Assembly (NCBI GenBank): GCA_902459845.2
Contig: CABPSV020000027.1
Span: 1-24,758 of the forward strand
DNA length: 24,758 nucleotides
Origin: Hepatocystis sp. ex Piliocolobus tephrosceles
Taxonomy: Eukaryota > Apicomplexa > Aconoidasida > Haemosporida > Plasmodiidae
Direction of reading: 5' to 3'
The stretch's first letter is position 1, and the number at the start of each line of letters is the position of its first letter. The notes beneath the pieces are model-generated. The model made no database searches and was not told where the DNA came from. It was given only the letters and a program-made list of their open reading frames with translations. The translations under genes and the position numbers were made by a program. Below, piece by piece: positions 16,286 to 24,758 of the stretch.

Positions 16286-19134
16286 CTAAACTTGGTCCAA
16301 CTTAACCGACTCTTTGTTTTTATTTTTTCCCTTAGTGTACACCCGTTTCTCACTGGGGTTAAAGCCACACTCCTCTGAACCAACAACTGCCCAAGCAGGA
16401 GTCTCAGCACAATAGTCAAGTGCAGTAAATTTCTGGTTTAGTCTGACTAATGTATGGAATTTTTCATAATTTATCCATGTGTGCCATTTATTATTTATTT
16501 TAAATTTTTTTTTTGCTATTAAAATACTACATGTATGTTTATGTTCACATGCTATATCATATGACTTAGCCATAAAAGATGTTGCCTTAATCAAACTTAA
16601 ACTAAATTGATATACTTCTTTATGCCAAGGTATATTTTTCATAGTTAGTTCATATCCTTTTGAAGAACCACAATATGTGGCAGCTTTAATTTCTATAAAA
16701 TCAGGATAACCACATTCAATTAATTTAGAATAACCTACAATTTCATCACTCATCATATTATATTCTTTAACTAAAGTAAAACGGAAAACGGTTCTATCAG
16801 TTCTCTTTCTAATAGTTTTAATACATTTAATATATCTTTCCCAATAATCTTGAAATAATGGTTTATCTATTTTTTTTAATGCTTCTTTATTTGATGCATC
16901 AATAGATATATATAACTGTGTTACTTTATGCAAATTTTTTAATTCGTTGGGGAATTGTGCATTAGTTACTAAAAATGTAGATATACTTTTGGTATGTAGT
17001 TCATCAACTAGTTTGTTTATTTCAGGATACATAATAGGTTCCCCAACTAGTGATAATGCACAATGCTTTATGTTCATAGCATCTTCAAATCTTTCTTTAA
17101 TAACACCATGTACTCCTTTTAATTCTTTTATCATTTTTCTATGATTTTCTATACCTTCACGTACAATCATTTCTGCATTATCCATTGCCCATTTCCATTC
17201 AGTCCCTACTGGATTTTTGTGGTGTCTCCAACAAAAAACACATTTGTTTGCACAAGCTAGACTAGGAGTAGCCTCCATACATTGATATGAATTAATACCA
17301 TAAAATGTATTTTTATAACAACCACCTCTTCCTCTTATTTGGGATTTAGTCCATCTACACAATTTCACAGCACTATGTGACCCTATTATTTTATATCCTT
17401 CTTTTTTCAATTTATCTCTTTGATTTAAACTTAACATTTCCTTTTTTTTTTTCTCTGTTATTAAATCCTCTAGTTCCTCTTCGTTCTCTCCCCCGCAATT
17501 ACTTAACACTTTTTTCTCATTTTTTAACAAATCTGAGCTAGTAACACTATCACTTTTATCATCTATATTGTCGCTATCACTACTATCACTATTACTATTG
17601 TCACTATTAAGACTGTTGTAATTTATTTTATCTGTTTGTTTAACATTATTTTTTTTGCTATAACCGATGTCACTACTACCAGGTGTCGTGTCACTACTAC
17701 TACTACCAGGCGTTGTACATATTTCTTGTATATTCCTAACTTCAATGTCATAATTCATATCTCTTTTTGAAAAAATAATTTCATCATTGTGTTTTGCAAT
17801 ACTATTAGGTAGATCGTATATAAATTCTCTTTTATTTTCTAAAGTACACATACATATTTTATTACAACATTTTTCACTAGTACAATTACATATTTTATCA
17901 TTTTCATTAACTATTTTATTAGTTTTATTTATGTTTAAATCTATATTTTCTTTACATATACAGTTATTATTTTTAATATTGACAGGTAAGTTAGATAAAG
18001 TATGAATATGGTTATTTTCTTGATTAGTATTTTTTAAGTCACTCTCATAAGTAGGATAAGATTCTTTCCTATCTACATGTAAACCTTTTAATTTACTCGT
18101 GTTATTAATATAATTTTCACTCTTTTCACTATTTCTTAAATGTATAACTTCATCTTTTTTTTCAGAAACATGTATATTATTTTTTACAACGATGGATGAA
18201 TTGTTACAAAAAAAAGAGCAATAAAATTTCAACGTACTAAATTTGTTTTTAGTCCCAAAAGGGATAAAATTAGAAGCCGTAAAGGTACCACTACTACTTG
18301 TACCACTGACGATACTACCACTACCACTACTAATACCACTACCACTACCAATGCCACTACCACTACCACTACCACTACCACTACTAATGCCACTACCAAT
18401 ACCACTACCAATACCACTACCAATACCACTACCAATACCAATACCAAACTTTTCAACATTGTTATGATAATAAAAACAAGATAAACTTAACGTCTTTAAT
18501 AAATTACATTTAAATTGAAAAAATATATTACTATTATTTTCTTGATCACATAACAGTAATGTGTCGTAAAGTTTTATAGCACCGAATGACAAAAAAAAAT
18601 TATCACATTTTTTAATAGGAACACAGAAATAATCTTTTCCATATTCTTTATTACCATATCCTATACAACTATAAAAAATATTATCAAAACATTGATAACT
18701 CATATTTTCTGACTTTTTTAAAATTTCCAGTTCTGTAATTTTTTGCTCTAATTTATCGCTATTTTTTGGAAAACTACCATAACTACTTGTACTTATGAAC
18801 ATTAATAAAATATTTAAATCTGATTCGTTCTTTTTTTTAAAAAATATATTAAAATCTATTTCATTTCCACTTATAAGATCAATATTTATTATATTGTTAC
18901 TATTTTCAATTACACAACTATAATCATTTTTAAAATGACTGATATCCTTACTGTTATCATTATTATAATTAAAGTTACCCAAGTTATTATTAAATAACAT
19001 TTTATCAATTTTTTCATGACCTTTTAATACATTAAACTGTCTTACATCTTCACCATCTTCTAACTTATTTTCGCTCCCTTCGTTATTATTATTGTCATTT
19101 GCACTATCACTGTCATCATTGCCATTTTTATCAT

Positions 19135-19174
<40 letters not shown>

Positions 19175-19483
19175 CGCTATATTTAGTTCATTATTGAGCA
19201 AATAATTTTTAAAGTAAACTAAAATTTCATTTGTTAAAATAGCTATATCTAACGTTTGTTTATTTTCATTTTTATATGCTATTTTTTTTATATTATTATA
19301 AATACTTTCAATATTTGAAAAAAAATATATTAACTCATTAAACACTTCTTTAGCTTGTTCAAAACTAGTACCACTTTCCGATCCATATATTAACTTCAAG
19401 TTTACCTTTGCCTTTTTTCCAAAATAATAAGTTTTAAAACAATTTTTTAACATTGATTTTTCCTCATATTTATTTTCTTGCAT
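16286..19483 (-). CDS. TYW1: tRNA wybutosine-synthesizing protein 1 (TYW1), 4-demethylwyosine synthase
   Basis: Single exon, 1065 residues. TYW1 condenses N1-methylguanosine-37 of tRNA-Phe with pyruvate carbons to make 4-demethylwyosine, using radical SAM chemistry; eukaryotic forms carry a flavodoxin module that reduces the clusters. Visible: FMN phosphate loop GSESGTS (34-40) and further flavodoxin motifs (FISTSSYGSFP, YGNKEYGKDYF) to about residue 325; a long low-complexity linker; then YKIIGSHSAVKLCRWTKS, RGRGGCYK, and the CX3CX2C cluster site C744, C748, C751 in CANKCVFCWRH, followed by NPVGTEWKW; and the C-terminal wyosine-base domain ending PAWAVVGSEECGFNPSEKRVY. Human TYW1 is about 730 residues; extra length is a Lys run (106-115), a Gly-Ser-Ile run (about 346-397), an eight-Cys cluster (508-546) and Asn/Ser stretches. 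The human N-terminal membrane anchor is absent. An in-frame TAA lies 12 codons before this ATG. Divergent from the gene at 23436. Confidence 0.96.
18290..18449 (-). repeat. In-frame Gly-Ser/Ile-Gly run in TYW1
   Basis: GGTAGTGG(T/C)AT(T)-type triplet and hexamer repeats encode alternating Gly-Ser and Gly-Ile, about residues 346-397. They lie at the junction of the flavodoxin module and the linker. Confidence 0.85.
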
Positions 19484-19685
19484 TATGTTATTTTGTCTAA
19501 CTAGGTAACTTACAAATTATCTATATAATCAAAATTTTAAAATTTTAAAATTTTAAAACTTTTTTTTTTTTTTTTTTTTTATCTCTGTCTATATATATAC
19601 ATATACATTAAGATTTTTTCTTTTTTTTTTTTTGTAACTTTTTATATTCATAGATTATATCTTTCAAACGTTCCTTATTTTTTTT

Positions 19686-19722
<37 letters not shown>

Positions 19723-20019
19723 TATAAGTTGTCGCTATTTTGTTTATCCGTTTATTTTTTATTTTTGTTTTAACTCGTTCGCTTATATGGCTTTTTACCT
19801 CACTCTATATTTAATAATTTATACATATACTACACTTATAAATATGTATATATACATATACATATTCGCCTTAACAACATTAGGAATAAAAAAAGAAAAA
19901 GGTGTTTTGGTACATAAATATATATATATATATCAACTGTAATTATCTGTACTATGTACTAATTTATGCATACTTAGTTCACCAACTAACAGTTACAAAA
20001 ATCACAAGCTTCTTTGGTA

Positions 20020-20051
<32 letters not shown>

Positions 20052-22239
20052 AATCAGAAAACTTTTTATAATCTTCAACCTTAAATCCTTTTTTAATGTG
20101 TTCTTATTTTTTGTACAGTATTAGGCCATATTTTATTTATTTATTTTTTTTTTTTTCTTTCATATTTTGAAACACTTTTTTTTTTGAACAAAAGAAAAAT
20201 TTTTTCAATTTATGCATCGGCATCGGAATTTGTATACATATATACATATATATACATATACTTATACATAGAAAAACAATAAACCGCTATAAAAAGTATA
20301 TCCCTATAAAAATGTAGGAGCATAAAAAATTCATTCATTCATTTATTTTTATTTATTTATTTTTATTTATTTATTTTTTTTTTTTCCTTATGAACAATAA
20401 TTAACACGATATATTAAAGTTACAGATTAAAAAAAAAAAAAAAAACCAATATATATACATACATACATAGGTACATATATATATATATATATATTAATTT
20501 TTAGTCATTATCAATGTAAAAAAAAAAAAAAAAAATCTTAGCTATGCTTCCTACCAACCCTTTTTTCATCCTCCATTTCTTTAAAAAAAAAAAATTTAAT
20601 CCAATATCATTGTACTTATGCATTCTTTTTTTTCCTTACTTTTCTTTGAATAAATATGCACATATTTTTATGTGCTATGAATTAAGGTTTTTTTTTTTTT
20701 TTTTTTTTTTTTATTATTATGACTACACTACATAAAATATAAAACAAAATAGTAACAAGTAGAAAAATATAGATAACCAACTGATGACAGATCCTATAAT
20801 TATGTAATGTTTTTAAGTATATTATACAGTTGCATGTAGGAACAAAAAAAAAAAAAAACGTACACACAATCACTATCGCTTATATGTACATAACTTACAT
20901 ATTTTTTAATTTATCATATTATGTTTATTACTTTTATTATTATTATTTAATATATATACATATATGTATATTTATATGTTATTGTTGTTGTTTTTTTTTT
21001 TGAAAAAATCTATTATGTTTTATATATATATTAGCTCTCAATTAAGCACCAATTATGTCAACAGAATTTGTTGTTTTTGTCCATATATAATATGTAAAAG
21101 ATACAGTTCTTTATTTTTTTTAATCTTTGTTACTACTTTTATTCTTGTAACATATGAAAAGATATGACCAGGTGTGTTATTATAGCAAATGTATATATAC
21201 ATACATACGCATGTATGTGTATATACTTTTTTATACCCATTTTAATTTACGAAAAAAAATAGCATTACTTTTAAAAAATATCAAAAAAAAAATGGAACAA
21301 TTCGATTTTTGTTTGAAAACTATTTATGTATAGTATATAATAGTTGAATAAAAGAAAAGTAAAATTTTAAGTTTATAATTTATAAATGTGTTTTTTTTTT
21401 AAATAACTTGTAAAATTATTTCGGTTGTGTCGTTTCTTTTTTAAATATTAGAATTATGTTTATATTTGTATTACCAAACAAAAAAACTTATAAAATAAAA
21501 ATTTATACTATTTTAACCGATTTAAAAAAAAAACGAATAACTATTTTGGATAAAAATTAAAATGTGATTAACCAGTAAAACCAAATGAAAGTGTTCTATC
21601 ATTCCAGTGGATACAGCAGTTTTAACTTTGCTAACATTTAAGATAAAGGTGATAAAGGTAATAAAGGTAATAAAGGTAATAAAGGTAATAAATGTAATAA
21701 AGGTAATAAATGTAATAAAGGTAATAAAGGTAATAAAGGTAATAAAGGTAATAAAGGTAATAAAGGTAATAAAGGTAATAAAGGTAATAAAGCTAATAAA
21801 GGTAATAAAGCTAATAAAGCTAATAAAGCTAATAAAGGTAATAAAGCTAATAAAGCTAATAAAGGTAATAAAGCTAATAAAGCTAATAAAGTTAATAAAG
21901 CTAATAAAGTTAATAAAGCTAATAAAGTTAATAAAGGTAAAAGGAAAAAAAAAAAAATTAGTAATTAATAAATCTACCAAATATTCATTAAGAAAATTAA
22001 AAAAGAATAAAATAAATAAACAAATAAGCAAATAAAATAAATAAATAAATAAATAAATAAGCGAATAAAACAAAACAAAATATGTACAGTAAAACGCAAA
22101 ATCAAAATTCGATCGACCTTATATTGTATGAGATATTGAAAAATGTTAAGTCATAAAAAAAGAAAAAGAAAAGGGTTAACATATTACTAATTATGCTATA
22201 GCAATAGTTAATATTAAATTACGAAAAAAGTTGATAGTA

Positions 22240-22290
<51 letters not shown>

Positions 22291-22862
22291 AGAAGCACAA
22301 ATGAGAAAAAAGAAATCAATAATATAAAAGAGTGAAAAATATAAAACATATATAACAAGTAAATGTACTTATATATACATATATAAGCGAATACGAAAAG
22401 TTGTGTTTTTCTTTTATTTTTTAATTAAATAAATATTTTTTTTTTTTTCTTTTCTTTAATATTCTCTATATAAAAAACATTTAAAATGCAAATTAACATC
22501 TTTTCTTTATAACTTCTATGTTTTATATCTTTATTTATTTTTAACATTCGCATGTTTACTAATACTCATATATTTATATTTTTATAAACACATATACACA
22601 TATACACATATACACGGTCATAAATATATACATTTTATAAACCTACTTAGCATATTTAAACACATACTTTTATTCTTTTTTTCTTTTTTTTTTTATCAAC
22701 ATTATTATTCGTTTTTAAAAATCGCATTTTAAAAAATTATAATATCTGCGTAGGTATATATATACATGTATATATATATATATATATATATTTTTAGAAC
22801 ATTTTAAAGTATTTAGTAGTACTCAATACAGCTTTGTGCAAATACCTATTTCCATACTTACA

Positions 22863-22916
<54 letters not shown>

Positions 22917-23435
22917 CACATTGATAAGTATATATATACGTACATACATTTATATATATAAATCTACTAGTGAATATAAATTTATACTTTTAGTACAGTA
23001 ACGTAATACGACATCTTTTGTTCATGTATACTTGTAACTTTTTTTTTTTTTATTTTCTTCCTTATAGCAGTTTTCGTACTTTTTAATATTACAAAAACGA
23101 AACATATAAAAAAATTATAAAAATAGGCATATACATATATATGCTCAAATTAAACGTTATATTTACTTATTGAAGAGTTTTTTTTTTTTTAATATGATAT
23201 AAAATAAGACATATATATGGCTACGTTTATTTTATTTTATTTTTTACCAACATAGCGTGTTGTAACCTTTCTACTAAATTTAAAGTACGTACAACACACA
23301 TAATATGCAAATATAACTTACATAGTACATCACGACATTGATGGTACAAATTGTAAATAATATTGGAACAACATAAAAAAAAAAATAAAAAAAAATAAAA
23401 AAAAATAAAAAATAAAAAATAAAAAAAAAAACATC
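19484..23435. promoter_or_regulatory. Divergent 4-kb promoter region of TYW1 and the unknown gene
   Basis: Both flanking genes read outward, so the two promoters must lie here. Contents: a perfect A4T4 x3 palindrome at 19531-19554 in the TYW1 leader, T-runs at 19560-19580 and 19690-19719, (TA)n tracts near 19921-19932, 20021-20046, 20480-20494, 22768-22792 and 22867-22911, a poly-A run near 22241-22288, and the 9-bp array at 21648-21935. Segments near 21040-21170 and 21550-21645 are less AT-biased than the rest. No specific transcription-factor site is claimed. Confidence 0.6.
21648..21935. repeat. 9-bp x 32 tandem array in the divergent promoter region
   Basis: Thirty-two contiguous 9-bp units of (G/T)(G/C/T)TAATAAA. 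The 5' half is nearly all GGT units; the 3' half switches to GCT, then alternating GCT/GTT. One + frame is open throughout, reading (V/L)-I-K, and a minus frame is open as F-I-(T/S/N), but neither has an ATG at its start. Flanked at 21550-21645 by unusually balanced sequence. Confidence 0.93.
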
Positions 23436-23693
23436 ATGGATGATGATTTTTTGAGAGCTATAAATAAATTTAACTCGAACTTATATTATAATAAAAGAAT
23501 TATAACAAATAATTTAGACAAAATAAAAAAAAAAAATGAAAAAAAAACGGGAGCACATGTAAACAAGTTAAAAGAAGATTTAGAATTACAATATATACAC
23601 AACTCTAATAATAAAATTTGTCAAAAATTCCTTACACTTATACATCATAACAAATCAAGTAAATTAAATAAACACTCTGATAAAATTATATTG
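23436..23693 (+). CDS. First exon of an unrecognised spliced gene
   Basis: ATG follows an A-rich leader and opens 86 codons to a strong donor TTG|GTAAGT (phase 0). The peptide begins MDDDFLRAINKFNSNLYYNK, is Lys/Asn-rich and mostly hydrophilic, with a helical stretch NKLKEDLELQYIH. Codon use and composition look coding, and other frames are closed downstream of the A-runs at about 23525-23546. Without splicing the frame ends at 23715-23717, seven codons past the donor. I do not recognise the family. It is divergent from TYW1. The gene probably continues through the exon at 23845 and perhaps off the window. Long A-runs inside this exon are places where an assembly error could sit. Confidence 0.6.
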
Positions 23694-23764
23694 GTAAGTT
23701 TCACTTCAAAATATTAATTAATGTAAAAATATTTTATTTAATTTTTGTTAACACGTTGTCTGTC

Positions 23765-23795
<31 letters not shown>

Positions 23796-23844
23796 ACAAC
23801 ATTTTTTTTTTCTTCCTCCATATATATACATGTGAACTAATCAG

Positions 23845-23920
23845 TTGCGGCATAAATGTTAAATATTGTACACTTACACGGGGTAGATACGACTACACAA
23901 TGAGTATATGTGACAACCCC
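23845..23920 (+). CDS. Probable second exon of the unrecognised gene
   Basis: A TAATCAG acceptor and a GTGAGT donor bound 76 bases with markedly higher G+C than the flanks. One frame encodes CGINVKYCTLTRGRYDYT followed by MSICDNP, which looks like globular protein. That frame needs two leftover bases from exon 1, but exon 1 ends in phase 0; in the phase actually supplied, a TAA stops translation after five codons (23860-23862). So either the gene ends there, or one base is wrong or extra in exon 1, or an exon is missed. A possible next acceptor, after a strong pyrimidine tract, is at 24311-24312. Confidence 0.4.
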
Positions 23921-23933
23921 GTGAGTACATACG

Positions 23934-23976
<43 letters not shown>

Positions 23977-24470
23977 ATACAGACATACACTCACATGTAT
24001 TTATAACTCGAACATTTATTCATTTAATCACACCATTTTTATTCATATCTCACATATGTATGATTTAAAAATTAGAATATTGTTCGTAAAATAAGTAAAT
24101 AAAAATATTAAAAAAAAAAAATAAATAAATAAAAAATAATTTAAACTAAGTAACAGTTTGTTGTGAGTATTAAGTGTATGCATACGTGTTGCATGTATAT
24201 ATGTGCATGCGTGTTTTGTTCTTATTTCTCACTATAAGTTATTACTTAGTTTAATTTATTATTTTATTTATTTATTTTTTTTTTTCTTATTATTTTCACG
24301 CGTTTATATTAGCTCTTTAATTATTTTAAGCAAGTTATACACATGTATGTATATGCATATATACATACATATATATGTATATATATATGTATATAATTAA
24401 GATCACGTATAAACGTACAATTTTAAAAAATGTATATATTTTTTGTTTTATTATTATGTAGTAAAAAAAA

Positions 24471-24524
24471 AAAATAAATAAAAATAAAAATAAATAAATA
24501 AAAATAAAAATAAATAAATAAAAA

Positions 24525-24556
<32 letters not shown>
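24471..24556. repeat. AAATAAAA-type simple repeat
   Basis: About five units mixing AAATAAAAAT and AAATAAAT, decaying into (AAAT)n toward 24556. Confidence 0.88.
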
Positions 24557-24559
<3 letters not shown>

Positions 24560-24681
24560 AAAATGAAATAAATGCATAAATAAAATAACATTTGTACTGT
24601 TCTGACGTGTTAACTGAACAAATAAGCCATACTGCATATGTGTAATCAACTTATAATAGTGCATTATTATATATATATTTG

Positions 24682-24758
24682 CTCCATATTTTCTCCATAT
24701 TTTCTCCATATTTTCTCCATATTTTTTCCATATTTTCTCCATATTTTCTCCATATTTT
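24682..24758. repeat. 11-bp x 7 tandem array cut by the window edge
   Basis: Seven units of CTCCATATTTT, one with TTCCATATTTT, run to the last base. On the minus strand three units (33 bp) make an open 11-residue repeat containing KIWRKYGENME. Confidence 0.93.

Larger units (their letters stand above)
23921..24758. other. Right-hand segment: intron or spacer, low complexity
   Basis: It holds a (TA)n tract near 23938-23971, an A-run near 24108-24120, a T-run at about 24277-24288 ending in a plausible acceptor (ATATTAG, 24306-24312), an AAATAAAA array at about 24471-24556, a less biased stretch at 24590-24665, and an 11-bp array at the edge. No exon can be placed with confidence. Confidence 0.5.

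Noticed and set aside
19531..19554. (AAAATTTT)3 palindrome in the TYW1 leader as an operator
   Set aside because: It is pure A/T simple sequence with an 8-bp period, out of helical phase; no binding protein is implied.
19484..19560. TTTGTAAGTT near the TYW1 start as a donor for an upstream coding exon
   Set aside because: The first Met follows an in-frame TAA and already precedes a complete flavodoxin start. No upstream coding exon with a membrane anchor was seen. A 5' UTR intron remains possible.
1..24758. Transposons, CRISPR arrays, tRNA or rRNA genes
   Set aside because: No transposase or reverse-transcriptase motifs, no spaced direct repeats with unique spacers, and no cloverleaf with a T-loop consensus were found on reading both strands.

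Overview
This window is nuclear DNA of a malaria parasite (genus Plasmodium). The evidence is extreme A+T richness (coding roughly 20-25% G+C, spacers lower, judged by eye), long poly-A/poly-T and (TA)n tracts, spacers of 1-5 kb, short introns with T-rich 3' ends, and conserved eukaryotic enzymes swollen by low-complexity inserts (Asn runs, Ser-Gly runs, in-frame minisatellites). I cannot name the species from sequence alone. One 100-base N gap (11955-12054) marks it as a draft assembly.

Layout, left to right. 1-1399: low-complexity 5' flank. 1400-7821 (+): three-exon SMC6 gene, the ATPase of the SMC5/6 chromosome-maintenance complex, 1934 residues after splicing, with an in-frame heptapeptide minisatellite inside the ATPase head. 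Intron 2 carries a near-perfect 27-bp inverted repeat and an 11-copy array. 7822-8934: convergent spacer. 8935-11187 (-): 750-residue Asn-rich protein of unknown function with a short helical N-terminus. 11188-16285: a 5.1-kb spacer with two oppositely oriented arrays of helically phased A/T tracts either side of the gap, a probable unannotated minus-strand terminal exon (11505-11699), a small G+C island and several arrays. 16286-19483 (-): TYW1, the radical-SAM tRNA-Phe wybutosine enzyme, with an eight-cysteine cluster in its linker. 19484-23435: a 4-kb divergent promoter region with a 32-copy 9-bp array. From 23436 (+): the start of a spliced gene I do not recognise, whose first two apparent exons disagree by one base of reading frame.

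The genes do not form a pathway: SMC6 acts in DNA repair and chromosome structure, TYW1 in tRNA modification, and the other two are unknown. Arrangement is typical for Plasmodium: monocistronic genes, one convergent, one tandem and one divergent junction. I found no tRNA, rRNA, CRISPR array or recognisable transposon. The most interesting unexplained signals are the phased-tract arrays around the gap, the orphan exon, the intronic hairpin and the TYW1 cysteine cluster.
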